NCBI GenBank assembly: GCA_944323825.1
Contig: CALUTY010000001.1
Coordinates: 156,464 to 220,463 of the forward strand
DNA: 64,000 nt
Reading direction: 5' to 3'
Source: an uncultured Bacteroidales bacterium
GTDB taxonomy: Bacteria > Bacteroidota > Bacteroidia > Bacteroidales > UBA932
The translations under genes were made by a program, and so were the position numbers. The stretch's first letter is position 1. Each line of letters begins with the position of its first letter. Below are positions 1-9,019 of this stretch, piece after piece. The notes beneath the pieces are model-generated. The model saw only the letters and a list, made by a program, of their open reading frames with translations. It was not told the origin of the DNA and made no database searches.

Positions 1-1111
1 TCACGGTCGGTGCTATCAGTTCCGGCACCGTCAGCGGCATGTCCAGCAGGAAATGACAGAGTTCCCGGTACTGGCTGGTGGTACATCCTTCTATGGTATA
101 GTGTCCGCTGTTGTGCGGCCGCGGAGCCATTTCATTGAAATAGAAATCATCGCCCTTGACGAAAAGTTCTATGGCCAATATGCCCTTATATCCGCATCCC
201 TTCATGAAGGATTCGCAGGCAGATGTCATCCTGCGGCATGTCTCATTTTCCCTGCCGTTTCTCTGGAGCCCGGATGTCGGCACTATGCTCAGGTCAAGTA
301 TGCCGTCCCTGTGTATGTTCCTTGCCACAGGGAAATGGATGATGTCACTGCCGTCCGACACCATCACCACGCTCGCCTCGAAGTCGAAGTCAATCATCTC
401 CTCCAGTATGCACGGCACGGAAAGCAGTTCGGCGGCCTTTTCTATGTCCTTGAAGCTCCTTATCACAGCCTGTCCATGGCCGTCATAGCCAAGTCTGCGT
501 GTCTTCAGCACACATGGCTTTCCCATCCTCCCCACTGCTGCAGCCAGCTGCACTAGCCTTTCCTGCGGGGTCATGGCGGCGGCTTCATCCTCAGTCATCG
601 GCACGACTACGGTTCCTATTTCCGGAACAGTTTCAGCGGTCTTGTTCTTTTCCGCCTTGCCTGCCCTGGATTTTTTCCCCGATGCTTCAACAGTCCCCTC
701 ATGAATTTCTTCCTCCGCAGCGGCAGAAGCGGATTCCGTTCTGACAGGGAGGGCGAAATATTCCGGTGTCATCAGCCCGTGCGCCCTGGCGTTGTCCTTC
801 TCCCGCAGCCTGTCCTGGGAATCAAAAAGAGGAGCTATGCCCTGCTTGATATTGTATTTCCCTTCAAGATGCCTCAGGATGTCACCCGGCACATTCTCGA
901 ATTCATACGTCACGACATCAGAGCCTTCACAAAGGCGCTCCAAGGCCTTCTGGTCATCAAAGGCCCCGACCACCCTGGCATCAGCCTCCGCAAATGCGGG
1001 CGCATCTGCAGACGGGTCGAGCACCGTGACAAATGCATCAAAATGGTGAGCCTCCTGCGCTATCATCAGCCCAAGCTGCCCGCCTCCTATTATTCCTATT
1101 CTCTTTTTCAT
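1..1111 (-). CDS. purK: PurK, N5-carboxyaminoimidazole ribonucleotide synthase (3' end cut by window)
   Basis: Read on the minus strand from an ATG at 1111; the frame stays open to the window edge, giving 370 codons. The start MKKRIGIIGGGQLGLMIA is the glycine-rich nucleotide-binding start of PurK, and further on KPCVLKTRRLGYDGHGQ and FNEMAPRPHNSGHYT are ATP-grasp signatures. PurK joins ATP, bicarbonate and AIR to make N5-CAIR in de novo purine synthesis, in the cytoplasm. It lies 41 bp downstream of purE, whose product uses the N5-CAIR, so the two probably form an operon. An Ala/Glu/Lys-rich insertion of roughly 55 residues (about 124-180) sits between the N-terminal and ATP-grasp parts; I do not know this from standard PurK. 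Family assignment is secure; the C-terminus lies outside the window. Confidence 0.95.
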   Translation of the reverse strand, partial: MKKRIGIIGGGQLGLMIAQEAHHFDAFVTVLDPSADAPAFAEADARVVGAFDDQKALERLCEGSDVVTYEFENVPGDILRHLEGKYNIKQGIAPLFDSQDRLREKDNARAHGLMTPEYFALPVRTESASAAAEEEIHEGTVEASGKKSRAGKAEKNKTAETVPEIGTVVVPMTEDEAAAMTPQERLVQLAAAVGRMGKPCVLKTRRLGYDGHGQAVIRSFKDIEKAAELLSVPCILEEMIDFDFEASVVMVSDGSDIIHFPVARNIHRDGILDLSIVPTSGLQRNGRENETCRRMTSACESFMKGCGYKGILAIELFVKGDDFYFNEMAPRPHNSGHYTIEGCTTSQYRELCHFLLDMPLTVPELIAPTV

Positions 1112-1152
1112 CGGATTCTTTCTCAAGATTCTGCCGGATATCCGCTGCAGCC

Positions 1153-1620
1153 TTATATTTCCGCTTTCAACACAGTTTCAGTCTGGTTTTTCCTGAATGC
1201 CTCCAGCCTGTGCGCAACTTCAGGATCCTGAAGCGAAAGGATGGATGCCGCGATCAGCGCCGCATTTTTCGCCCCGTTGATTGCAACCGTAGCCACAGGA
1301 ACCCCGGCAGGCATCTGCACTATGGACAGCAGGGAATCAAGCCCGTTGAGAGCCCTGGACTTCACAGGAACCCCGATCACAGGCAGCGTGGTCATCGCCG
1401 CCACCATCCCCGGAAGATGAGCAGCCCCTCCTGCCCCGGCAATTATCACACTTATGCCGCGTTCCCTTGCCGTATGGGCATATTCATACATCAGATCCGG
1501 TGTCCTGTGCGCACTGACCACCTTTTTTTCATAGTCAACACCAAGCTCTTCAAGCATTTCCACGGCCCCGGACATGACCTCATAGTCACTCGTGGAGCCC
1601 ATAATGATCCCAACTTTCAT
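1153..1620 (-). CDS. purE: PurE, class I N5-CAIR mutase
   Basis: The 155-residue product matches the length of class I PurE. It begins [16 protein letters not shown], the phosphate-binding SxSD loop of the family, and has the conserved VSAHRTP and [14 protein letters not shown] motifs that form the active site. PurE moves the carboxyl group of N5-CAIR from nitrogen to C4, giving CAIR. It is upstream of purK on the same strand with a 41 bp gap, so co-transcription is likely. The start at 1620 is the only sensible one. A copy of the GntR-type operator-like site lies at 1787-1796, upstream of this gene, but may belong to the divergent GH92 gene instead. Confidence 0.97.
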   Translation of the reverse strand: MKVGIIMGSTSDYEVMSGAVEMLEELGVDYEKKVVSAHRTPDLMYEYAHTARERGISVIIAGAGGAAHLPGMVAAMTTLPVIGVPVKSRALNGLDSLLSIVQMPAGVPVATVAINGAKNAALIAASILSLQDPEVAHRLEAFRKNQTETVLKAEI

Positions 1621-1786
1621 GATATCAAGAAAATGTCAATACAACCAGCCGACTGGCCCCGCCTGTTTCCGGCCCGCAGAACCACAGGCAAGGCGGGAGC
1701 AAAGGTAGTCAAATTTTCCGGCTTTTCGGCATCATGCCCCAAATGAACTGAATAATTTTTGCCGATGGGATTAATCTGCATACACA

Positions 1787-1796
1787 TGTTCATACA
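1787..1796. promoter_or_regulatory. Putative GntR operator, distal site (TGTTCATACA)
   Basis: TGT-TCAT-ACA is a short inverted repeat. The 15 bases ATGTTCATACATTTT here (1786-1800) are identical to those at 9959-9973 upstream of the ROK kinase gene. It lies 145 bp from the promoter-proximal site at 1942, a distance that would permit looping, and about 12 bp downstream of a near-consensus minus-strand -7 box that could serve purE. Confidence 0.5.
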
Positions 1797-1935
1797 TTTT
1801 ATAAAATACAAAGTATTGTATCAGTTTCACAAAATGACACAGAAAGAGGCAATAACATCTATATAAAATGTTTTTCAGAAAGAGGACAATGCATTTTTAC
1901 TTTTTATAAAAATTTTATTTTCCAGATATTTGGTC

Positions 1936-1951
1936 TATATTTGTACATACA
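1936..1951 (+). promoter_or_regulatory. GH92 promoter -7 box with overlapping operator
   Basis: TATATTTG at 1936-1943 fits the Bacteroidota -7 consensus TAnnTTTG. The palindrome TGTACATACA at 1942-1951 begins inside its last two bases, so a bound repressor would cover the start of transcription. The GH92 start codon follows at 2003. The same box-operator geometry is found in front of the gntR gene. Confidence 0.65.
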
Positions 1952-2002
1952 TATTAAAATTACCGGCTCAAAAACACGACAAACCAACATCAACAGAAAA
2001 AT

Positions 2003-5000
2003 ATGGACCGATTAAAGAAACTGCTTACATTGGCGGCATGTCTTCCGCTATGCTGGACGGCATCCGCCTCGGATGACTGCATCTGGCACATAGGAAAAGC
2101 TGACGGCCGTGCAGAAGAATTTGCATTGGCACCGGCCGGATTCAGGTCATTTCTCGCAGAAGACTTCGGATACGAAGACAAGTTCTACCTCATAAACCAT
2201 TCCTCGGAAAGCACTGATTTTCCGTATGTGCTGCCAGGACCCGCTGACACATGGGGCGGCACATGGCCGACTTCCGGATGGAGGACACATCAGGTCAACA
2301 TACTTTTCGGGCTGGAGAACGAACCTTCCGCACAAGACTATGAGCTGACGGTTGACCTTGCGGATTTCTCAAAACGCTTTCTCCCGCTTGTAAAAATCAG
2401 CGTCAATTCCCAGGATGCAAAATTCCAGCTTACGGCTCCCGGGCACGGACTTTCAGACCAAAGGAAAGCAGGACTTTCCGAGCCGGTCACAGACACCCTG
2501 TCACTCACCGGGGACTACGGCACTGCCACTCCATACAGCATAAAAGTGCCGATACGGCCGGGCGTGCTGAAAAAGGGCGGCAATGAAATCATCATCTCCG
2601 TCCTGGAGGGGTCATGGATATTGTTTGACCACATTGCCCTGGACGGGGCCGGGATAAAGGTGACACAGCCCGGAAAAATGTTCATACGGGACATTGCCAC
2701 TGCCGATTACCAGATAAGCGACGGAGCGAAAGAATCCCAGCCCCTCATTGTGGATGTGGAGCATCTTTCAGGAGAACCACTGCTGAGCGTAGAGCTGGAC
2801 GGGAAAGAGATATTCTCTTCGGAAGTGGAAAAGGGACGCTACCAGTTCGAGGCACCGATGCCCGCAGTAAGAAAAAAGAAATCAAGCACATATAGAATCC
2901 TGAGCGACGGAAGGGAGATTGCTTCCGGGAAAGTGGTCCGCACACCGGAAAGGACGCAGACTCTCGCAGACTATGTGGACACGAGAATTGGCACCGCACA
3001 CTCACGATGGATGATCGCCCCGGGCCCTTGGATGCCGTTCAGCATGGTGAAAATGAGCCCGGACAACCAGAATGCGGGGTGGCAGGCAGGCTACCAGCCG
3101 ACCTTCGAAAATGTGGCATGCTTCAGCCATATCCATGAATGGACTCTGGGAGGACTTGGAATAATGGCAGCGAACGGAAAGCTGGAAACCAGAGCCGGTG
3201 ACGAGCAGAAGCCTGACGAAGGCTACCGTTCGCGCATAGACAAAAGAAGCGAACAGGCAGGCATCGGATATTATTCGGTGAACCTGACCGACTATGACAT
3301 CAAGGCGGAAATCACAGCCACCACCAGATGCGGAGTCGAAAGATTCACATTCCCGGCAGACAGAGGGGACGGCAGGATACTGATAGAACTGCGTCCGGAA
3401 ACCGAATACGGGATCCGGCTGAAAGGAGTCAATGTGAGAAAGGTCAGCGACAGGCGCATTGAAGGATCTGTACACCAGTTCTCCCCTTATGTATGGAGCC
3501 ATGATGCGGACCAGGACTATACGGTCAATTTCGTCATAGAGTTCAACCGCCCCATCAAGGACATGGGAAGCTGGTGCAATGACGACATAAGCTATGGCAT
3601 AGAAAAACTGGAAAGCGGAGAATGTGACGCCGCAGGACTTTTCATCACATTCGATCCGGAAGAATCGCCCGTAGTGCAGATGCGCTCGGGAATATCACTC
3701 GTAAGCGTGGAAAATGCCTCGGAAAATCTGGAGAAGGAAGTGGCGCTGCCTTTCGGATGGGATTTCGAGGCAGTGGTGCAGAACCAGCTGGACACTTGGA
3801 ACAGCCTCTTCGGAAGAGTCACCATAAAGACGGCGGACAGGCTTGAAAAAGTCCGTTTCTACAACAACATGTACAGGGCCATCTGCAGCCGCAACATCTG
3901 GAGTGACATCAACGGGGAATGGGTGTCCACCGACGGAAAAACACGCAGGGTGGACAATCCTGAAACGGATGTAATGCTCGGATGCGACGCCTTCTGGAAC
4001 ACATTCTGGAACCTCAACCAGTTCTGGAATCTGGTCACGCCGGAATGGTCCGGCAAGTGGGCGAAATCCCAGCTTGCAATGTACGATGCCAACGGATGGC
4101 TTGCAAAAGGCCCGGCAGGACTGAACTACATACCTGTAATGGTCGGAGAACATGAAATCCCGCAGATTGTGAGCGCATATCAGATGGGCATCAGGGACTT
4201 TGACGCAGAAAAGGCTCTTGAGGCCGCAGTGAAGATGCAGACAACCCCAGCCCAGAAAGTGTTCAAGGGATATGCCGGCAACAGGGACCTGAAGGCATAC
4301 ATGCAGCATCACTATGTGCCTTATGACAAAGGGCGCTTCTCCAACACGATGGAATACTCGTACGACGACTGGACAGTCGGGCAGCTTGCCAAGGCACTGG
4401 GGAAAGATGACATATATGAAAAATTCAACGAAAGGGGTTACTGGTGGAAAAATGTCATCAGCGACGAAGGCTGGTGCCACATGAAAGACAGCACCGGCAA
4501 ATGGCTTCCGGACTTCGACCCGTTCCGCAGCGGAGCCAACGAGCACTATGTTGAAGGCAATGCATGGCAGCTGACATTCTTTGTGCCGCAGGACATTCCT
4601 GCCCTCGTGGAAAAGATAGGAAGGGAAAGGTTCACCGACAGACTTCTCTGGGGTTTCAATCAAGACGAGAGCTGGAGATACAACGCGCCGAATGACCAGT
4701 ATTGGGACCACCCCATAGTACAGGGCAACCAGCAGTCAATGCATTTCGCATTTCTCTTCAACTACGCCGGCTCCCCATGGCTTACCCAGAAATGGAGCCG
4801 TTCCATTCTCGAACGCTATTACGGATGCGGCACGGCCAACGCCTATCTCGGAGATGAGGACCAGGGGCAGATGAGCGCATGGGCAATAATGGCATCCATA
4901 GGATTGTTCCAGACCGACGGCGGATGCAGCACCGAGCCGGCGTACGAAATCGCAAGTCCGCTTTTCGAAGAGGTCACAATAGACCTCGGAGGACGTTACG

Positions 5001-5188
5001 GCCGCGGGCAGAAATTCATCATCAAGGCAGAAAATGCCTCCAGAAACAACATCTATGTCCAGGGGGCAACACTCAACGGCAAGCCGCTTGATTCTTTCAG
5101 ATTCCCTGCCTCCGAACTGCTCAAGGGAGGAGAACTGGTGCTGGAGATGGGTGCGGAACCGGACATGTCCTGGGGAAATGCCCGGTGA
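2003..5188 (+). CDS. Secreted GH92 alpha-mannosidase with N-terminal CBM-like domain
   Basis: The 1061-residue protein starts with a signal peptide (about residues 1-23, ending SAS; an alternative lipobox LAAC at 10-13 cannot be excluded). Residues about 25-215 (WHIGKADGRAEEF onward) resemble the carbohydrate-binding-like domain of family 4 polysaccharide lyases. The rest is a GH92 catalytic unit: GTAHSRWMIAPGPWMPFSM, AGYQPTFENVACFSHIHEW, the acid-bearing VEGNAWQLTFFVPQD near residue 850, and GDEDQGQMSAW near 950, matching the family's GNDDxGQMSAW. GH92 enzymes are calcium-dependent exo-mannosidases acting on N-glycan or yeast mannan linkages, usually alpha-1,2. The adjacent FHS permease, ROK kinase and mannose-6-phosphate isomerase support mannose as product. 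The exact linkage cannot be read from sequence. Confidence 0.93.
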   Translation: MDRLKKLLTLAACLPLCWTASASDDCIWHIGKADGRAEEFALAPAGFRSFLAEDFGYEDKFYLINHSSESTDFPYVLPGPADTWGGTWPTSGWRTHQVNILFGLENEPSAQDYELTVDLADFSKRFLPLVKISVNSQDAKFQLTAPGHGLSDQRKAGLSEPVTDTLSLTGDYGTATPYSIKVPIRPGVLKKGGNEIIISVLEGSWILFDHIALDGAGIKVTQPGKMFIRDIATADYQISDGAKESQPLIVDVEHLSGEPLLSVELDGKEIFSSEVEKGRYQFEAPMPAVRKKKSSTYRILSDGREIASGKVVRTPERTQTLADYVDTRIGTAHSRWMIAPGPWMPFSMVKMSPDNQNAGWQAGYQPTFENVACFSHIHEWTLGGLGIMAANGKLETRAGDEQKPDEGYRSRIDKRSEQAGIGYYSVNLTDYDIKAEITATTRCGVERFTFPADRGDGRILIELRPETEYGIRLKGVNVRKVSDRRIEGSVHQFSPYVWSHDADQDYTVNFVIEFNRPIKDMGSWCNDDISYGIEKLESGECDAAGLFITFDPEESPVVQMRSGISLVSVENASENLEKEVALPFGWDFEAVVQNQLDTWNSLFGRVTIKTADRLEKVRFYNNMYRAICSRNIWSDINGEWVSTDGKTRRVDNPETDVMLGCDAFWNTFWNLNQFWNLVTPEWSGKWAKSQLAMYDANGWLAKGPAGLNYIPVMVGEHEIPQIVSAYQMGIRDFDAEKALEAAVKMQTTPAQKVFKGYAGNRDLKAYMQHHYVPYDKGRFSNTMEYSYDDWTVGQLAKALGKDDIYEKFNERGYWWKNVISDEGWCHMKDSTGKWLPDFDPFRSGANEHYVEGNAWQLTFFVPQDIPALVEKIGRERFTDRLLWGFNQDESWRYNAPNDQYWDHPIVQGNQQSMHFAFLFNYAGSPWLTQKWSRSILERYYGCGTANAYLGDEDQGQMSAWAIMASIGLFQTDGGCSTEPAYEIASPLFEEVTIDLGGRYGRGQKFIIKAENASRNNIYVQGATLNGKPLDSFRFPASELLKGGELVLEMGAEPDMSWGNAR

Positions 5189-5213
5189 TTTCAAAATGAC
5201 ATTGCAGACAAAA

Positions 5214-5243
5214 TAAGCCGGCCCTGATGGACCGGCTATTTTA
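5214..5243. terminator. Bidirectional terminator between GH92 and the sugar permease
   Basis: An AGCCGG/CCGGCT stem with a loop around CCCTGATGGA is flanked by A-rich sequence on the left and TATTTTATTATT on the right. It sits between two convergent genes (stops at 5188 and 5262) and could end transcription in both directions. Confidence 0.75.
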
Positions 5244-5261
5244 TTATTATGGTGCGTATGG

Positions 5262-6437
5262 CTATGCCTTTTTCAGCCAGAAAGAGCAGAATGTCAGATA
5301 TGCCATGCATACGGCAATGACAATAACGGAACCTGTCTGATTGCCGATGAGGTCCGTAAGCAGCCCCATGACAGGAGGGATGACTGCCCCTCCGGATACG
5401 CCCATTATCATGAGACCGGAAATTTCATTGGCCTTGTCCGGACGGCTCTTCATCGCCTGGGAATAGATTACGGAAAAGATGCTGGAACAGAAAAAGCCTA
5501 TGCAGCCAATGATGACCATTATCAGGGCGGTATTCCCGGCAAAGGCCAAAGCCACGATTGCGGCCATTGCGACAAGGATATTTATCCTGAAGTATGTCAC
5601 ATCTCTGACCCTGGCCAGAAGGAAGGAACCTGTCAGGGCACCTGCCGTCCGGCACACGAAATAGAGGCTGGAACCGAGACCTGCCTGATCGACGGACATC
5701 CCGTCCCTCTCCATGAGGAGCTTAGGGGCAAGGGTATTCGTCCCCACATCCACACCCACGACAAAGAATATCCCGAGGAACAGGAGAAGCACTGTCCTGT
5801 CCTTCAGAAGAGAAAATACGGCACCGGACGAAGATGTACCGGAAGATACCGTTTCCCTCTTCACATCTGTGAACATGAGCCATATCATCGAAAGCAGGGT
5901 GACTGCCGCAAATATCGGGAAGAGATAACGCCACTCCCCGAATACGCTGACGGCAAAGGCCGCGATGAACGGTCCGCAGAAAGACGACACCGCCTTTATC
6001 ACCTGCCCGGCCGTAAGCATGCTCGTAAGCCTGGCTCCGGACACGACATTTGTGAGAAGAGGATTCAAGGAAACCTGAAGCATGGTATTTCCCACTCCCA
6101 GCAGAACAAAGCCCGCCATGCAAGAGGCGAAACTGTAATGCACAAACGGGATGAGCATCCCGACAAAGGTGACAATATTGCTCAGCTGTACCATGGCCTT
6201 TCTTCCCACCCTGTTCATCCACATGGCGGACGGCACTGATATCAGCAGAAACCAGATGAACACCATGGAAGGGATGAACCCGGCCACGGTCTCGCTGAGT
6301 CCGAAATCCTGCTTCACATAACTCGTGGCTATCCCGACCACATCGCAGAAACCCATTACAAAGAATCCGAAAAGGACGGGAAGGACCTTTGCGAAAGATG
6401 ATTTTTCAGACATGATTGCAGTCCGTTTTTCAGTCAT
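5262..6437 (-). CDS. MFS sugar permease, FHS (FucP/GlcP-like) family
   Basis: The 391-residue protein is almost wholly hydrophobic with about 12 membrane segments. The start region VLFGFFVMGFCDVVGIATSYVKQDFGLSE and the loop SVPSAMWMNRVGRKAMVQLS are typical of fucose/glucose/galactose:H+ symporters of Bacteroidota. It probably imports mannose across the inner membrane. The ATG at 6437 overlaps the end of gntR by 8 bp, implying translational coupling; an internal ATG at 6413 (MSEKSSFAK) is the alternative start. Transcription presumably runs from the gntR promoter, so the repressor would control its own gene and this transporter. Substrate assignment is by context only. Confidence 0.88.
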   Translation of the reverse strand: MTEKRTAIMSEKSSFAKVLPVLFGFFVMGFCDVVGIATSYVKQDFGLSETVAGFIPSMVFIWFLLISVPSAMWMNRVGRKAMVQLSNIVTFVGMLIPFVHYSFASCMAGFVLLGVGNTMLQVSLNPLLTNVVSGARLTSMLTAGQVIKAVSSFCGPFIAAFAVSVFGEWRYLFPIFAAVTLLSMIWLMFTDVKRETVSSGTSSSGAVFSLLKDRTVLLLFLGIFFVVGVDVGTNTLAPKLLMERDGMSVDQAGLGSSLYFVCRTAGALTGSFLLARVRDVTYFRINILVAMAAIVALAFAGNTALIMVIIGCIGFFCSSIFSVIYSQAMKSRPDKANEISGLMIMGVSGGAVIPPVMGLLTDLIGNQTGSVIVIAVCMAYLTFCSFWLKKA

Positions 6438-7161
6438 TTGTAAATTCTATGGAATATGTGAAGCTGTCTGCCCTGTAATAGCCGACATTATACTCCACCG
6501 GTTTGCCGTCCCTGTCAAGGACAAAACGCTTGCGCACAAGCACAGGATCCCCTTCAGAAATTCCGAGCTTCTGCGCCATTCCGGCACTCGCCCCCCTCGC
6601 GTAGATCATCTCCTTTGATGTCTTCACAAAAACCCCGTACTTGCTTTCAAGAATCTCATAAAGAGGGAGAGACATGTCATCCTCGACCGACATCGGAATG
6701 TCAGGATTGAAATAGGATATGAAATAGACAAACGGAAGGCCGGGCTTGCCGCGCAGCCGTTCCAGACAAAGCAGGGAAGTCTCCGGCTTGATGCCGAAGA
6801 ATTTCAATGCCTCTTCCGGAGCGGGCCTGTAGCTTATATGCAGCTCGAAATTCTGGACTTTCATCCCGAGCGACCTCATTTCCTGGGAAAAGCTTTTCCA
6901 GTTTCTGGCATTGCTCATCACATTCTGGCTTGCGACCGTCGTGCCGACCCCCTTCTTGCGGACAAGAAGTCCCTCATTGACAAGCTTGTTTATGGCCTGA
7001 CGGAGAGTATTCCTGGAAATGTCCAGCTTCTGCGAAAGTTCCACTTCATTCGGAAGAAGCTTGCCCTTGCGGTATTCTTCCTGGCTGATCATATTGCGAA
7101 TGAACTCCTCTGCCTGAACATGCAAAGGCACCGATGAATTGTGGTCCAGCTGATAATCCAT
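6430..7161 (-). CDS. GntR/HutC-family transcriptional regulator
   Basis: The 243-residue protein has an N-terminal winged helix of GntR type (residues about 6-75: QAEEFIRNMISQEEYRKGK, LPNEVELSQKLDISRNTLRQ, LVRKKGVGTTV) and a C-terminal UTRA-type ligand domain (about 95-240, with LERLRGKPGLPFVYFISYFNP and GDPVLVRKRFVLDRDGKPVEY). HutC-type regulators sense sugar phosphates or similar metabolites. It is first in a two-gene unit with the permease. The TGTnnnnACA palindromes in this gene's own promoter and before the GH92 and ROK genes are its likely targets, since GntR proteins usually bind GTnnnnAC cores. The effector is unknown; mannose-6-phosphate would fit. Confidence 0.93.
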   Translation of the reverse strand: MDYQLDHNSSVPLHVQAEEFIRNMISQEEYRKGKLLPNEVELSQKLDISRNTLRQAINKLVNEGLLVRKKGVGTTVASQNVMSNARNWKSFSQEMRSLGMKVQNFELHISYRPAPEEALKFFGIKPETSLLCLERLRGKPGLPFVYFISYFNPDIPMSVEDDMSLPLYEILESKYGVFVKTSKEMIYARGASAGMAQKLGISEGDPVLVRKRFVLDRDGKPVEYNVGYYRADSFTYSIEFTND

Positions 7162-7181
7162 AATGAAAATGTTTAATTACA

Positions 7182-7197
7182 TGTACAGACAAACATA
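7182..7197 (-). promoter_or_regulatory. gntR promoter -7 box with overlapping operator
   Basis: On the minus strand TATGTTTG (7197-7190) fits TAnnTTTG, and the palindrome TGTCTGTACA (7191-7182) starts inside its last two bases. This repeats exactly the geometry seen at the GH92 promoter and places the operator at the transcription start, implying autorepression. The gntR ATG follows at 7161. Confidence 0.65.
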
Positions 7198-7229
7198 CAT
7201 AATATTGGCGAAAAATCCAATACCCGGAC

Positions 7230-8999
7230 CTATTTCATGAACGCCTTCACCAGCATTATTTCCCTGCCGGAAGTATTCACAATGCTGTATGAGCCTGCCG
7301 CAGCTGAAATCACCAGAGTCTCGGCATAGCTCAAATGGAATGTCTTCCCTCCGGAAGTCACCACATCAGCCGTCTCGCCCTCCACAAGATTGAGGACATG
7401 GCATTTATCCCCTGTAAGGACCTCAACCTGCGACCCGGTTCCTATCCTGTACCTGTGCACATCGTATGAATGAGCCGGATGCGTAGGCATGTGCCACAGT
7501 TCCCAGCCTGCGCCCTTTTCCATAAGCACCGGATGACATACATGCTCCTTCCTGATCTTCTCCCCCTTGCGGTCAAAGCAGAGGTTCTGCATGGCACGGC
7601 TGATGTTGAGCGGCCTCGGCCTGCCGTCGAGATCAAGGGACAGCCAGTCATACATCTTGAAGGTGAAGATATATGGAGTGGTGCTGATCTCAAGCACAAG
7701 ATTGTTCCTGCCCGAACTGTGAAGGGTGCCCGGAGGAATCAGGAACAGGTCATGCCTGTGTGCCTTTTCGGCATTGATGTACCTTTTGACATCCAGTGGG
7801 GTTCCATTGTGGAAACTGTCATTCAACGCCTTCTCGAATTCAGACGGGACTATGTCCTCCTGAAAGCCGAGATATACCACGGAATCAGGACAGGTGTCCA
7901 GGATATAATATGTCTCCTCCTGTGTAAGCACCTCTCCGAAATTCTTCTGAATGAAATCCTTATGCGGATGGCACTGGATGGAGAGGTTTCCCCCGTCAAA
8001 ATTGTCGAGATAATCCATCCTTATGGGAAATTCGTCACCGTATTCCCTGTAGCACCCGGTCCCGACCACATTCCTGCCTGCCTCATACATCAGCGAATCA
8101 AAAGAAATTTCAAGCATCTTCTTCCCGCTGCTGAATATGAGCCCGTTCTCAGGCACGATCAATTCAAATGACCACGCATAGTTCGGCACGTCCTGAGCGA
8201 GTGACCTTATGTGATTCTTTATCCACTGGCCGCCCCATGCCCCAGGCTCGAACCACGGGCGCACACGGAACCCGTTTTCAGACATTTCCCGCAGCCCTCT
8301 CCGGACATCATCTCCGGATGCCCATGTGATGTCCTTCTCACGCTGGCCGTCGACGAATATGTCAATGTCCGGCATAAGCGTCTTCTTGTGACGGTTGAGC
8401 ACGACCCAATCCACAAAATAGAAACGCTTGTACATCTTTTTCGGCGCTGCAGGTGCAGATGCCCCGAAATTGGTTATGCTTGCGGCCCTCGCCCGGAACT
8501 GTATCTCGTTTTTCGGTATGTCGATATAGACCAGAAGACCGTCCCAGCCTGCCAATGCCGCTCCGGGCCCGTATATGATATTCAATTGTGCATTTTCATC
8601 CGGCCTGATTGCCGCCAGCCTTCCGGCATCGAAATAGTCGCTGACATGGAAAGGCGCCCTGAAGCCGAAAATGGGGTCATCCCCTCCGAGATAAGGCTCT
8701 ATCATTGCATCGATGTCGTCCTCGGCCTTCATTGCGGCACTGACATTCCACCACACCGGCTTCACGCCTATTGACGAAAACGCCTTGTCAAGCTCCCCGA
8801 CAAAAATGTCGAACCTCACCCCGGCATAACCGTCTATGATGACATTCCTGTTTCCGGCCATTATTTCTGCCAATGACACATAATCGGAAAAAATCCGGTC
8901 TTCTCCGAGGTCGAATACCGGATAGATGTCATAAGCATCCCCGGCTTCCACCTTTTCCACCGGCAGGATGTATTGTGTAGTTTTTCTCAATACAGACAT
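7230..8999 (-). CDS. Class I mannose-6-phosphate isomerase with long N-terminal extension
   Basis: The C-terminal part of this 589-residue protein carries ManA cupin features: WFEPGAWGGQWI (249-260), the zinc ligand motif IQCHPHKDF (341-349), EETYYIL (361-367) and IPPGTLHSSG (421-430). These support interconversion of mannose-6-phosphate and fructose-6-phosphate. Ordinary ManA proteins are about 300-400 residues; here about 245 extra residues precede the cupin. That extension has IIDGYAGVRFDIFVGEL where a P-loop kinase would have its nucleotide loop, but no GxxxxGK motif, so it is not an obvious active kinase. The gene lies 20 bp downstream of the ROK kinase gene, which would supply the substrate, and the two are probably one operon. 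Confidence 0.85.
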   Translation of the reverse strand: MSVLRKTTQYILPVEKVEAGDAYDIYPVFDLGEDRIFSDYVSLAEIMAGNRNVIIDGYAGVRFDIFVGELDKAFSSIGVKPVWWNVSAAMKAEDDIDAMIEPYLGGDDPIFGFRAPFHVSDYFDAGRLAAIRPDENAQLNIIYGPGAALAGWDGLLVYIDIPKNEIQFRARAASITNFGASAPAAPKKMYKRFYFVDWVVLNRHKKTLMPDIDIFVDGQREKDITWASGDDVRRGLREMSENGFRVRPWFEPGAWGGQWIKNHIRSLAQDVPNYAWSFELIVPENGLIFSSGKKMLEISFDSLMYEAGRNVVGTGCYREYGDEFPIRMDYLDNFDGGNLSIQCHPHKDFIQKNFGEVLTQEETYYILDTCPDSVVYLGFQEDIVPSEFEKALNDSFHNGTPLDVKRYINAEKAHRHDLFLIPPGTLHSSGRNNLVLEISTTPYIFTFKMYDWLSLDLDGRPRPLNISRAMQNLCFDRKGEKIRKEHVCHPVLMEKGAGWELWHMPTHPAHSYDVHRYRIGTGSQVEVLTGDKCHVLNLVEGETADVVTSGGKTFHLSYAETLVISAAAGSYSIVNTSGREIMLVKAFMK

Positions 9000-9019
9000 A
9001 TTTTCTTAATTTACCTTTA

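Larger units (their letters stand above)
1621..2002. other. Intergenic control region between purE and the GH92 gene
   Basis: This 382 bp AT-rich stretch separates the divergent purE and GH92 genes. It holds two TGTnnnnACA sites (1787-1796 and 1942-1951) and a -7 box for the GH92 gene (1936-1943). A minus-strand near-consensus -7 (CAAAGTAT on the + strand, 1809-1816) could serve purE. No convincing gene was seen; the minus-strand reading frame at 1617-1811 has no recognisable protein character. Confidence 0.6.

Noticed and set aside
1617..1811. 64-codon minus-strand frame between purE and GH92
   Set aside because: Lies over the operator-like site and has no protein-like pattern.
3695..4711. 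338-codon minus-strand frame inside the GH92 gene
   Set aside because: Antisense to conserved GH92 motifs and of patchy composition with no recognisable domain.
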